This document shows, in pieces, positions 13,779-20,918 of a stretch of 56,005 nt of DNA. Source of the DNA: Streptomyces hainanensis. Lineage in GTDB: Bacteria; Actinomycetota; Actinomycetes; Streptomycetales; Streptomycetaceae. Position 1 is the stretch's first letter; each line of letters opens with the position of its first letter. The position numbers and the translations under genes are program-made. The stretch covers positions 1-56,005 of the forward strand of contig NZ_SMKI01000002.1 in assembly GCF_004348415.1 (NCBI RefSeq), in the 5' to 3' direction. The notes beneath the pieces were generated by a model. The model had not been told where the DNA came from and did not search any database. It worked only from the letters and a program-made list of their open reading frames with translations.

Positions 13779-14111
13779 ATGAAGCGGAGTGTGCTCACCC
13801 GGTATCGGACCATGGCGTATGTCACCGCGGTGATGCTGCTGGTCCTGTCCACCTGCATGGTGTTCAAGTACGGCTTCGACACCGGTGAGGACGTCACCCT
13901 GGTGGTGTCCCAGGTGCACGGGCTGCTGTACATCGTCTACCTGGTCTTCGCCTTCGACCTCGGGCAGAAGGCCCGCTGGCCGTTCGGCAAGCTGCTGTGG
14001 GTCCTGCTCTCCGGCACCATCCCGTTCGCCGCGTTCTTCGTGGAGCGGCGGATCGCGGCCGAGACGGAGCCCCTGATCGAGTCCGACGAGGCGGAGCCGG
14101 TCAAGGTCTGA
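13779..14111 (+). CDS. DUF3817 integral membrane protein
   Basis: The 110-aa protein is a second DUF3817 member with three predicted helices: 'AYVTAVMLLVLSTCMVFKYG', 'VVSQVHGLLYIVYLVFAFD' with the conserved His in the second helix, and 'LLWVLLSGTIPFAAFFVERR'. It resembles the upstream 12791 gene in layout but differs in sequence, so the two are old paralogues rather than a recent duplication. It follows the MarR gene by 19 nt and probably shares its transcript. The function is unknown. Confidence 0.85.
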   Translation: MKRSVLTRYRTMAYVTAVMLLVLSTCMVFKYGFDTGEDVTLVVSQVHGLLYIVYLVFAFDLGQKARWPFGKLLWVLLSGTIPFAAFFVERRIAAETEPLIESDEAEPVKV

Positions 14112-14181
14112 CCCGCGCCGGCCACCCCCGGGCCCTCGGCCGGCCCAGGCCCCCGGTGAGTCCGGGGGCCGATTGGTCGAC

Positions 14182-14205
14182 ATTTAGTTGGGCGTCCAAG
14201 TAAAT
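14182..14205. promoter_or_regulatory. AT-rich dyad immediately upstream of icmA
   Basis: ATTTAGTTGG at 14182-14191 and CCAAGTAAAT at 14196-14205 form a 10-bp inverted repeat with one mismatch and a GCGT centre. It ends 7 nt before the icmA ATG and is the only AT-rich stretch nearby. It looks like an operator or a promoter-overlapping repressor site. The regulator is unknown; the upstream MarR protein is one candidate. Confidence 0.5.
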
Positions 14206-14212
14206 TGGCTCC

Positions 14213-15913
14213 ATGGACGCTGACGCCATCTCGGCGGGCCGCGCACGTTGGCAGGCCCGCTTCGAGGCGTCCCGGATCCGGGACGCCGACTTCACCACGC
14301 TCTCCGGGGACCCCGTCGAGCCCGTGTACGGCCCTCGCCCGGGCGACACCTACGAGGGTTTCGAGCGCATCGGCTGGCCTGGCGAGTTCCCCTACACCCG
14401 CGGCCTGTACGCCTCCGGCTACCGGGGCAGGGCCTGGACGATCCGCCAGTTCGCCGGCTTCGGGAACGCGGCGCAGACCAACGAGCGCTACCGCTCCATC
14501 CTCGCCAACGGCGGCGGTGGGCTCTCCGTGGCCTTCGACATGCCGACGCTGATGGGCCGGGACTCCGACGACCCGCGCTCGCTCGGCGAGGTCGGCCACT
14601 GCGGCGTCGCCATCGACTCGGCCGCCGACATGGACATACTGTTCGGCGGCATCCCGCTGGGCGAGACCACCACCTCCATGACCATCAGCGGCCCCGCCGT
14701 GCCCCTCTTCTGCATGTACGTCGTCGCGGCCGAGCGCCAGGGCGTCGACCCCGGCACGCTCAACGGCACGCTCCAGACCGACATCTTCAAGGAGTACATC
14801 GCCCAGAAGGAGTGGCTCTTCGAGCCCGAGCCGCACCTGCGGCTCATCGGCGACCTGATGGAGTACTGCGTCCGGCACATCCCGGCCTACAAGCCGCTCT
14901 CCGTCTCCGGCTACCACATCCGGGAGGCCGGCTCCACGGCGGCGCAGGAGCTGGCCTTCACCCTCGCCGACGGCTTCGGCTACGTCGAGCTCGGGCTCTC
15001 CCGCGGCCTGGACGTCAACACCTTCGCGCCCGGGCTCTCGTTCTTCTTCGACGCGCACGTCGACTTCTTCGAGGAGATCGCCAAGTTCCGCGCCGCGCGC
15101 CGGATCTGGGCCCGCTGGATGCGCGACGTCTACGACGCCACCAGCGAGCGCGCCCAGTGGCTGCGCTTCCACACCCAGACCGCCGGCGTCTCGCTGACCG
15201 CGCAGCAGCCGTACAACAACGTGGTGCGCACCGCCGTCGAGGCGCTGTCCGCCGTGCTCGGCGGCACCAACTCGCTGCACACCAACGCGCTGGACGAGAC
15301 CCTCGCCCTGCCGAGCGAGCAGGCCGCCGAGATCGCGTTGCGCACCCAGCAGGTGCTGATGGAGGAGACGGGCGTCGCCAACGTCGCCGACCCGCTGGGC
15401 GGCTCCTGGTACGTCGAGCAGCTGACCGACCGGATCGAGGCCGACGCGGAGAAGATCTTCGACCGGATCAGGGAGCTCGGCGCCCGCGCCGTGCCGGACG
15501 GGCAGCACCCGATCGGGCCGATCACCTCGGGGCTGCTGGCCGGCATCGAGGACGGCTGGTTCACCGGGCTCACCGCCGACGCCGCCTTCCGCTACCAGCA
15601 GTCGCTGGAGAAGGGCGAGAAGAAGGTCGTCGGCGTCAACTGCCACCCCGGTTCCGTCACCGGCGACCTGGAGATCCTGCGGGTCAGCCACGAGGTGGAG
15701 CGCGAGCAGTCCCGCGTGCTGGGCGAGCGCCGCGCCGCCCGCGACGAGGCGGCGGTCCGCGCCGGCCTCGCCGCCCTCGTGGACGCGGCGCGGAGCGACC
15801 GCAACATGATCGAACCCATGCTGACCGCCGTCCGCGCGGAGGCCACCCTGGGCGAGATCTGCGACGCGCTGCGGGCCGAGTGGGGCGTGTACGTGGAGCC
15901 GGCCGGCTTCTGA
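14213..15913 (+). CDS. icmA: Isobutyryl-CoA mutase large subunit
   Basis: The 566-aa protein matches the coenzyme-B12-dependent acyl-CoA mutase large subunit and has the same length, as I recall it, as S. cinnamonensis IcmA. It has 'YATGYRG'-type substrate-barrel motifs ('[19 protein letters not shown]', about 64-82), '[20 protein letters not shown]', and a run ending '[20 protein letters not shown]'. It lacks the C-terminal B12-binding domain, which in this system is the separate IcmB. The enzyme interconverts isobutyryl-CoA and n-butyryl-CoA, linking valine catabolism to butyrate units for fatty acids and polyketides. No icmB is in the window, so it must lie elsewhere. It is preceded by the 14182 dyad and followed by a clear terminator. 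Confidence 0.9.
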   Translation: MDADAISAGRARWQARFEASRIRDADFTTLSGDPVEPVYGPRPGDTYEGFERIGWPGEFPYTRGLYASGYRGRAWTIRQFAGFGNAAQTNERYRSILANGGGGLSVAFDMPTLMGRDSDDPRSLGEVGHCGVAIDSAADMDILFGGIPLGETTTSMTISGPAVPLFCMYVVAAERQGVDPGTLNGTLQTDIFKEYIAQKEWLFEPEPHLRLIGDLMEYCVRHIPAYKPLSVSGYHIREAGSTAAQELAFTLADGFGYVELGLSRGLDVNTFAPGLSFFFDAHVDFFEEIAKFRAARRIWARWMRDVYDATSERAQWLRFHTQTAGVSLTAQQPYNNVVRTAVEALSAVLGGTNSLHTNALDETLALPSEQAAEIALRTQQVLMEETGVANVADPLGGSWYVEQLTDRIEADAEKIFDRIRELGARAVPDGQHPIGPITSGLLAGIEDGWFTGLTADAAFRYQQSLEKGEKKVVGVNCHPGSVTGDLEILRVSHEVEREQSRVLGERRAARDEAAVRAGLAALVDAARSDRNMIEPMLTAVRAEATLGEICDALRAEWGVYVEPAGF

Positions 15914-15943
15914 CGGTTTCCCTTCCGACGGTTTCCGGAGGAG

Positions 15944-15969
15944 CCCGCGCGCGAGTTATTGCGCGCGGG
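15944..15969 (+). terminator. Terminator hairpin after icmA
   Basis: CCCGCGCGC (15944-15952) pairs perfectly with GCGCGCGGG (15961-15969) around an 8-nt AT-rich loop and is followed by TTT. It starts 31 nt after the icmA stop. Confidence 0.75.
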
Positions 15970-15986
15970 TTTCGGCGGGCCCATTC

Positions 15987-16000
15987 TGGGAGCGCTCCCA
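15987..16000. promoter_or_regulatory. CebR box upstream of the SGNH hydrolase
   Basis: TGGGAGCGCTCCCA is an exact copy of the palindromic operator known for CebR, the cellobiose-responsive LacI-family repressor of Streptomyces cellulose utilisation. It lies 45 bp before the hydrolase ATG, in promoter position. This predicts induction by cello-oligosaccharides. The cebR gene itself is not in the window. Confidence 0.8.
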
Positions 16001-16044
16001 TCGCTCGCTCCCATCCATGCCACTCCCGATGAAGGGACCCCCAC

Positions 16045-16776
16045 ATGGCAAGCAGGAGACAGTTACTCGCCGGCGCCATCGCCCTCGCCGTCGCCCCCAC
16101 CGCGATCGGCGCCACCACCGCCCACGCCGCGTCGTCCGACACCGGGGCCGCCGCAGGCGTGCGGGTGATGCCGCTCGGCGACTCGATCACCGACGGCTTC
16201 AACGTGCCGGGCGGCTACCGCATCGGGCTGTGGGAGCGGCTGGTGGCCGGCGGCCAGACGGTCGACTTCGTCGGCTCGATGTCCAACGGCCCGGGCAACC
16301 TCGGCGACCGCGACCACGAGGGCCACTCCGGCTGGACGATCGCCGGGATCGACGCCAACGTGTCCCGCTGGCTCACCACCTACCAGCCGCAGACGATCCT
16401 GCTGCACATCGGCACCAACGACATCTACGGCTCCGACCCGGGCGGCGCCCCGGCCAGGCTCCGCACCCTCGTCAACCGCATCACCAGCCAGCTGCCCCAG
16501 GCGTACCTGTTCCTGGCCACCATCACCCCGCTGCCGGCCTTCGACGCCGGCGTGCGGGCGTTCAACGCGGCCGTCCCCGGCATCGTCCGGGACCAGGCCA
16601 ACGCCGGCCGCCGGGTCCATCTGGTCGACATGTACGCGGCGTTGACCAACGCCGACATCGCCGACGGCGTGCACCCCAACGCCACCGGCTACAACAAGAT
16701 GGCCGCCGCCTGGTACAACGCGCTGCGATCCGTACCCGGCGCCACCGGCGCCGGCGCGCTGACGAACGCGGCGTAG
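16045..16776 (+). CDS. Secreted SGNH/GDSL esterase (CE3-like), TTA-containing
   Basis: The 243-aa protein has a signal peptide (about 1-28, ending 'AHA') with an Arg-Arg near the start. SGNH blocks are 'PLGDSITDG' (nucleophile Ser47), 'GSMSNGPG', 'HIGTNDIYG' (121-129) and 'ADGVHPNATG' with Asp207-x-x-His210. The layout resembles carbohydrate esterase family 3 acetyl-xylan esterases, which remove acetyl groups from plant polysaccharides. A CebR box upstream supports a role in lignocellulose use. Codon 7 (16063-16065) is the rare TTA, so translation should depend on the bldA tRNA and be tied to development. No cellulose-binding module is attached. Confidence 0.88.
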   Translation: MASRRQLLAGAIALAVAPTAIGATTAHAASSDTGAAAGVRVMPLGDSITDGFNVPGGYRIGLWERLVAGGQTVDFVGSMSNGPGNLGDRDHEGHSGWTIAGIDANVSRWLTTYQPQTILLHIGTNDIYGSDPGGAPARLRTLVNRITSQLPQAYLFLATITPLPAFDAGVRAFNAAVPGIVRDQANAGRRVHLVDMYAALTNADIADGVHPNATGYNKMAAAWYNALRSVPGATGAGALTNAA

Positions 16777-16778
16777 CC

Positions 16779-16838
16779 GGGTCCTGGGCGGGTCACCACG
16801 GTTGGTGCCCCGACTCCAGGCAGCGGGCCTCGTTCGCC
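16779..16838. repeat. 60-bp direct repeat, copy A
   Basis: This segment matches 18682-18741 in the same orientation with only four differences in 60 positions, all C/T. Weaker similarity continues for about 60 bp more. In copy B it is the 3' end of an intact Nudix gene. The two copies bound a 1.9-kb segment holding a toxin-antitoxin pair, a methyltransferase and a truncated gene. Confidence 0.8.
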
Positions 16839-16902
16839 CGCATGGCCGCGAGAGTCGGGGTCACCCGGCGCCGGGTCCGTTGGCGGGTGCCGCTATCGCC
16901 AT
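16793..16902 (-). pseudogene. Remnant of the 3' end of a Nudix hydrolase gene
   Basis: Read on the minus strand, this stretch encodes a tail ending 'RANEARCLESGHQPW' and a stop at 16793. It is nearly the same as the C-terminus of the intact Nudix protein at 18696 ('KANEARYLESGHQPW'), preceded by the related 'RTRRR' versus 'RIRRR'. The catalytic part is missing, so this is a decayed gene end. It lies between the SGNH gene and the toxin gene and marks the left edge of the repeat-bounded module. Confidence 0.6.
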
Positions 16903-16946
16903 GGGGGTGTGGACGCCCCAGCGGTCTCGCGTCCGCGTCGAGGCTG

Positions 16947-17297
16947 GTGTATGTCGCCCAGTGGCTCGACGGGCTGTCCGACAAGCACGTCGGAAAGGTC
17001 GACGATGCCTCGGGCCTGCTGGCTCAGCTCGGCCCGGCGATACCCATGGCCCTCGCCCGGCCTCTGCGGGACGGGGTCTGGGAGCTGCGGCTGACGCTCG
17101 GCGACGTCGACGCGCGCATCACCTACTGGATGGCGCCGGACCGCCGGATTGTTTTCCTGACGTGGTTTCGCAAGACCCGTCAGCACGAGGAGAAGCAGAT
17201 CACCCGCGCGGTCCTCGCCCGTAAGCAGTGCGAGGCCGAACACGACCCGGCCGACGCCGACTTCCATCGGAGCAGACTCGAAGGAGGGACACCATGA
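16947..17297 (+). CDS. HigB/RelE-like (phage Gp49-type) toxin
   Basis: The protein of about 116 aa belongs to the Gp49/HigB branch of the RelE superfamily. 'VAQWLDGLSDKHVGKV' opens the fold, followed by 'LARPLRDGVWELRLTLGD', 'ARITYWMAPDRRIVFLTWF' and 'RKTRQHEEKQITRAV', the diagnostic F-x-K-K/R-x-x-x block. Members cleave ribosome-bound mRNA. The start is uncertain: GTG at 16947 fits the fold, while GTG at 16887 would add 20 residues running into the Nudix remnant. It is followed in an ATGA overlap by an XRE antitoxin, the toxin-first order typical of HigBA. The C-terminal 20 residues beyond the helix are extra. Confidence 0.75.
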   Translation: MYVAQWLDGLSDKHVGKVDDASGLLAQLGPAIPMALARPLRDGVWELRLTLGDVDARITYWMAPDRRIVFLTWFRKTRQHEEKQITRAVLARKQCEAEHDPADADFHRSRLEGGTP

Positions 17298-17641
17298 GTG
17301 GTCACACCAGGACGAAGGCCCGGCGCGGGAAGCGCATCCGGGGCGATTACCCCGACTCCGAGGAGCGTGCGCAGGAGCGGCGGGAGAATCCGCTGGCCAT
17401 GGCACTCGCCGTCGTCGTCTACAACCGCCGGAAGGAGCTCGGCCGGACCCAGGCCGAGGCCGCCGAGAGGTGCGGCCTGGATCAGGCGAAGATCTCCCGT
17501 ATCGAAGGCAGCGACGCCGTCCCCACTCTCCCACTGCTGTACAAGCTGTCCAGGGGCCTCGACGCGGCCCTGCGCATCGACATCGACGTCGTCGACGACG
17601 AGCCGAAGATCACGCTGACCCCACACGGCGCTGCCGCGTAG
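17294..17641 (+). CDS. XRE-family antitoxin (HigA-like)
   Basis: The 115-aa protein has a basic N-terminus and a Cro/CI helix-turn-helix at about 38-95: 'MALAVVVYNRRKELGRTQAE', recognition part 'CGLDQAKISRIEGSD', and 'TLPLLYKLSRGLDAALRI'. The short C-terminal tail ('EPKITLTPH') follows the pattern of HigA-type antitoxins of Gp49 toxins. It would inhibit the upstream toxin and repress the operon. The ATG at 17294 overlaps the toxin stop (ATGA). Confidence 0.85.
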   Translation: MSGHTRTKARRGKRIRGDYPDSEERAQERRENPLAMALAVVVYNRRKELGRTQAEAAERCGLDQAKISRIEGSDAVPTLPLLYKLSRGLDAALRIDIDVVDDEPKITLTPHGAAA

Positions 17642-17692
17642 CGTCCTGCGGCCACCGCGGTGGAGTGAGGGTGAGGTCGCTGGCGACGACGT

Positions 17693-18391
17693 TCAGCCTC
17701 CTCGGACTCCCCAGACGAACAGGGTGCCCGTGCGCCGACTTCCCGAGGGCGGGGCGAGCACGGACGCCGACACGTCCACGTAGCCGTGTTCCTTGAGCGT
17801 CAGCATCCACACATCGGGTTCGTAGTCCCACCGCTTGACGACGGCGGGGTCCTCTTCGGGCCCGCGCGGGATGTATGACGCCTGGCAGCCGTAGCACCCT
17901 TCAACCGGGGGCCGCTGGGAGAAGGCGAACACTCCACCTGGCTTGAGTTTCGCGTGAACGTTCGGCAGCAGCAGGGTGGGGTCGGTGAACCAGGCAGCGC
18001 CGAACACGCTGTAGATCGCATCGAAGATCGTGACCGTGCCTTCGAGGTAGGTGAGGGCATCGGCCTGGTGGAGTTCCATCCCGTCCACGCCCGGCCACCG
18101 TTCGTGTGACTTGTCGAGCTGCTGGGCGGAGAGGTCGACCCCTACGGCCTTGGTGCCGAGCGTCGCGAGGTGAGCGGCGTTCCCACCGGACCCGCACCCG
18201 AGGTCGAGCACGCTGTCTCCGGGGTTGAGGCTGAGCACGTCGGCCCCCGGGCCGTGGTCGGGGTACTGGGTCCAGTTGAACCACGTGGTGTCGCCCTCGG
18301 CGTTGGTCTTCCGCCGGTGGGGCTTGCTCTGTGAATAGGTGTCCCATGCGGTGCTGCGAGGGTCAGTCACTACCTGTCCGTTCTCGTTCAC
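17693..18391 (-). CDS. Class I SAM-dependent methyltransferase
   Basis: The 232-aa enzyme has a Rossmann methyltransferase domain: motif I 'VLDLGCGSGGNAAHLA' (about 61-76), motif II Asp in 'AVGVDLSAQQLDKS', motif III 'LHQADALTYLEG', and motif IV-V 'FDAIYSVFGAAWF' with 'LKPGGVFAFSQRP'. The N-terminus 'TAWDTYSQSKPHRR' is shared with small actinomycete methyltransferases near phage-like or accessory genes. A cluster of Cys ('CYGCQ') follows motif V. The substrate is unknown. It converges with the HigA-like gene and lies inside the repeat-bounded module. The start may instead be the GTG a few codons in. Confidence 0.85.
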   Translation of the reverse strand: MNENGQVVTDPRSTAWDTYSQSKPHRRKTNAEGDTTWFNWTQYPDHGPGADVLSLNPGDSVLDLGCGSGGNAAHLATLGTKAVGVDLSAQQLDKSHERWPGVDGMELHQADALTYLEGTVTIFDAIYSVFGAAWFTDPTLLLPNVHAKLKPGGVFAFSQRPPVEGCYGCQASYIPRGPEEDPAVVKRWDYEPDVWMLTLKEHGYVDVSASVLAPPSGSRRTGTLFVWGVRGG

Positions 18392-18397
18392 GGCGAC

Positions 18398-18424
18398 AGC
18401 CGCCCGGCACGATACCGGGCGGCT
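18398..18424. terminator. Hairpin downstream of the truncated gene
   Basis: AGCCGCCCGG (18398-18407) and CCGGGCGGCT (18415-18424) form a perfect 10-bp stem with a 7-nt loop. On the minus strand it lies 30 nt past the stop of the truncated gene and just before the methyltransferase start. It was probably the terminator of that gene. Confidence 0.55.
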
Positions 18425-18454
18425 GAGGCTGTAGTCGTCCCGCTTGCGGCGGAG

Positions 18455-18679
18455 CTACTTGACAACGGGGCTGTCGGAGCAGCCCGCGTAGCTCTGGGTG
18501 CAGTCGGCCGCGCCGTTGACCGGCCAGAACTCCGGGTCCACGTCGAAGCCGGCCGATCGGATCATCTCGGCTGTCCGACGCATCGCGGCCCGTCCCTCGG
18601 CGGGGTTGTGGCTGTTGCCGCGGTCGGGGACGTGGTGGATGAATCCGGAGCCGAGCGCCTCACAGAACTCGGCGTAGTG
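18455..18679 (-). pseudogene. 5'-truncated small gene (C-terminal 74 codons)
   Basis: On the minus strand an open frame runs from the right repeat edge to a TAG at 18455-18457. Its product contains 'HYAEFCEALGSGFIHHVPD', 'NPAEGRAAMRRTAEMI' and 'EFWPVNGAADCTQSYAGCS', with two Cys near the end. The even, constrained composition looks like a real protein end. There is no start codon with a ribosome-binding site: the frame enters directly from the repeat that forms the Nudix 3' end. I take it as the tail of a gene whose 5' part was lost when the repeat was joined here. The function is unknown. Confidence 0.55.
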
Positions 18680-18681
18680 CG

Positions 18682-18741
18682 GGGTCCTGGGTGGGTCACC
18701 ATGGTTGGTGCCCTGACTCCAGGTAGCGGGCCTCGTTCGCC
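18682..18741. repeat. 60-bp direct repeat, copy B
   Basis: This is the partner of 16779-16838, and here it is part of an intact Nudix gene (last 15 codons plus 14 bp downstream). Both copies are also preceded by AAC-K-CGGCGTAG within a few bases, which may mark the recombination junction. Confidence 0.8.
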
Positions 18742-19211
18742 TTCAGCGCCTCGAGGGCCTGGACGAGTCGGCGCCGGATGCGGGGGCGCAGGGCGGCTAT
18801 CGCGTCTTCCTGGGTGAAGAACACGCAGGCGGACAGCTCCTCATCGCGGGGAGCCAGGGCCGCCGCCACTTCCGGCGCCAACTCCCCGCCGTCGAAGATC
18901 AACACGATCTGGTCGTCCCAGGGCCCGTGCGCGGGGTCCCAGTCCATCGTGAGGACGCCGCGGATGTGTGGCCGAATGCGCAGCTCTTCCCACAACTCGC
19001 GCATGGCACCGTCAAGCGGGGACTCGTTCGCCTCGACCATCCCTCCCGGAAGATCCCACCCCTCCTTGTAGGTCGGCTTGACGAGGAGCACCCTTCCCGT
19101 GACGTCGCGCAGGATCACGTCCGCGGCGACACGCTTGCGGGCCTGCCTGGCATTGCCCTCCGCGAGGTAGGCGTCCCACTCGGCGGTTCCCGGCTGTGGG
19201 CGAGAGGTCAC
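18696..19211 (-). CDS. Nudix hydrolase
   Basis: The 171-aa protein contains a Nudix fold with the box 'GGMVEANESPLDGAMREL' continuing W-E-E-L-R-I (about 56-79). It fits G-x5-E-x7-R-E-U-x-E-E, with Arg in place of the last Gly. Nudix enzymes hydrolyse nucleoside diphosphates linked to another moiety; the substrate cannot be set from the box. The GTG start at 19211 overlaps the corrected stop of the upstream XRE-TPR gene in a GTGA, so the two were co-translated. Its 3' end is duplicated 1.9 kb away. Confidence 0.88.
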   Translation of the reverse strand: MTSRPQPGTAEWDAYLAEGNARQARKRVAADVILRDVTGRVLLVKPTYKEGWDLPGGMVEANESPLDGAMRELWEELRIRPHIRGVLTMDWDPAHGPWDDQIVLIFDGGELAPEVAAALAPRDEELSACVFFTQEDAIAALRPRIRRRLVQALEALKANEARYLESGHQPW

Positions 19212-20436
19212 GACGAAACTCCCCCGACATGAGAGGACTGGATTCCGGCCAGCAGCAGATTCCTCTGTTGGGTGACCACGGTGAGCGATTCGAGAAGCTG
19301 AGCCACCCGGCGTTCTGCCCGAACGGCCGCAACGCCCGTGACAGCTCGTCGAGTTGCTGGTTGATCCGCAGCGAGCCCAGTGTGCGGCAGGATGCGATGA
19401 GCTGACCGCCGACCTGGCAGGCGGCCTCCAGCTCGCCCATCTCCGTGCGAATGACGGCCAGCGAGATCTGCCCGAACACCCGGCTGCGCGCCCGATCTCC
19501 GGTGCGGAGGCTCACGGCTCGCTCTGCGCTCTCCGCCGCCGCTGGAAGCTGTCCGAGGTCGCGCAGACACAGGGCTGTTTCGCTGGCGAGAGACGCCTCG
19601 TCGAAGTGGCTGATCCACACGGAGGGCGGCCCGTCGGCGTCACGACTCAAACACTCCGCCGCAGTCTCGATGGCCCGGCTGGCCGTAGTTTCCTCCCCTG
19701 CCCGCGCCAGGGCGCGACCTTCCATCGTGTGCAGGCGGGCCATCAGCGTCGGGAGGAAAGGGCCGGTGTCGACTTCACTTCGTCCAGCGCGCGCGAGCCT
19801 CGCCGCCTGCTCCGGCTGGCGCTGTTGCAGCGCGAGGTGGCTCATGCTGGCCAGGATGTTGGCCGTGAGCGCGCCGTCCGAACCGGCTCGGGCGAGCGGC
19901 AGGGCATGGGCGAAATGCTGCTGAGCTCGGTCGTCCCGACCCGAGTCGTGCGCCATCCACCCGGCCATCTCCGTGAGCGCGGCGGCGGCGCGAAACGTCT
20001 CCGGCGTGCTGCTCACACTGGCGGCCCCGAAGAGTCTTGGTGCCACTTCGGCGGTCAGGTAGTGGAGCACGGCACCGTAGAGATGACCGCCGCCGAGTTG
20101 GCGATCCGCCATGCGGAAGGAGTCCACAGCCGCCCGGTCGGCATGCCGGCCCGTGTGTGGTGGGCCGGGCAACGTGGCCGGCGCATCCGGCTCGCCGCGT
20201 GCCCGTGCCGCCGCTCGCTCCAGTTCGTCCAGGGGTACGCCCACTGCCTGCGCGAGGAAAGGGAGCCAGGAGTCGGGGATCCGTTCGCCACGCTCCCAGC
20301 GGGATACCTCGTTGCGGGTCAGCGACGTGACTCCGGACAGCGCGCACAGCCGTTCGGCGAGCTGCCGTTGGCTCCTTCTGCCCGCACGGCGTAGGCGCGC
20401 GAGATACGCGCCGAACTCCTGGCGTCGCGTCGTCAC
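19208..20436 (-). CDS. XRE-family regulator with TPR-like domain, apparent frameshift
   Basis: The N-terminus is a Cro/CI helix-turn-helix ('SQRQLAERL', 'TRNEVSRWERGERIP', 'LAQAVGVPLDELE', about 20-75). About 300 residues of helical TPR-like repeats follow, as in streptomycete regulators that sense peptides or small signals. Near 19320 the frame breaks: after 'INQQLDELSRALRPF' the continuing frame drifts to 19012, deep inside the Nudix gene. In the next frame, 'RRVAQLLESLTVVTQQRN' restores a plausible C-terminus that stops at 19208 in a GTGA overlap with the Nudix start. A single-base loss in the GGG at 19318-19320 explains this. It may be a real mutation or a sequencing error. It starts with GTG. 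Confidence 0.75.
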
Positions 20437-20599
20437 CTGGCCCCCTGTCCCCTCAAGGCTGGCCTCTTCCTGGCCCCCAGTCTGGCTCCCCCTTCCGCGC
20501 GGCGGGCGGAGTTCGATGGGAACTCCCCCGACAGGGGACCCCCGCGACCGCTGGCAGGCGGCCCGGGGGCGTGGCCAACGCTGAACAGGAGCGTCAACG

Positions 20600-20704
20600 A
20601 TGAGGAAGGGTATCGCCCGCGTCGCGGCGCGATCGCTTGCACTGTTGCTGCCCGCGTCCGGTCGTCACCGGGCCTCTGCGGGAGGGAGGCGGTCCCATGG
20701 CTGA
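20600..20704 (+). CDS. Small basic peptide (34 aa)
   Basis: The short frame encodes '[19 protein letters not shown]' followed by a basic Ser/Gly/Arg tail, i.e. a short amphipathic or signal-like helix. It is preceded by AGGAG at 20587-20591 with good spacing and overlaps the next gene start by 8 nt, which suggests a real coupled reading frame. I recall similar tiny genes next to streptomycete XRE regulators. The function is unknown. Confidence 0.45.
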   Translation: MRKGIARVAARSLALLLPASGRHRASAGGRRSHG

Positions 20705-20918
20705 ACGGGACACACCCGAGGTCGGCGAACTGGCGCGTGACGCGCGCGGGGTGGTCGGCCGGGTCATGGATCGCGAAGCCGGTCGGGTCTGGCTCCGGCC
20801 GGTGGGTGGTGGCCGGGAGTGGGACGTGCGTGCGGAAGAGGTGGCGGCGGTCGGCACGAGGGAGCTGCCGGGTCCGGCCGTTGCCGAGGCCAACCGCCGT
20901 TCCGGGGAGGCGCGGTGA
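20697..20918 (+). CDS. Small hypothetical protein (73 aa)
   Basis: The protein reads '[20 protein letters not shown]', then '[19 protein letters not shown]', and ends in an Ala/Arg tail. The beta-strand-rich '[19 protein letters not shown]' segment recurs, from memory, in small streptomycete proteins encoded beside XRE regulators, with no known function. A GGGAGG ribosome-binding site lies 9 nt before the ATG. Its stop overlaps the GTG of the next gene (GTGA), so the three small genes form one operon divergent from the XRE regulator. Confidence 0.65.
   Translation: MAERDTPEVGELARDARGVVGRVMDREAGRVWLRPVGGGREWDVRAEEVAAVGTRELPGPAVAEANRRSGEAR

Noticed and set aside
14112-14212. A cobalamin riboswitch ahead of the B12-dependent mutase.
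   Set aside because: The gap to the upstream gene is only about 100 bp and contains a protein-type dyad. No B12-box-like sequence was seen.
17652-17663. CCACCGCGGTGG palindrome between the HigA-like gene and the methyltransferase as an operator.
   Set aside because: It lies between two convergent 3' ends, has no loop space, and such GC palindromes are frequent by chance here; at most it is a weak terminator.
19012-20436. The uninterrupted 474-codon frame as the true XRE regulator.
   Set aside because: Its last 100 codons are antisense-like nonsense over the Nudix gene. The shifted frame restores protein-like sequence and a GTGA overlap.
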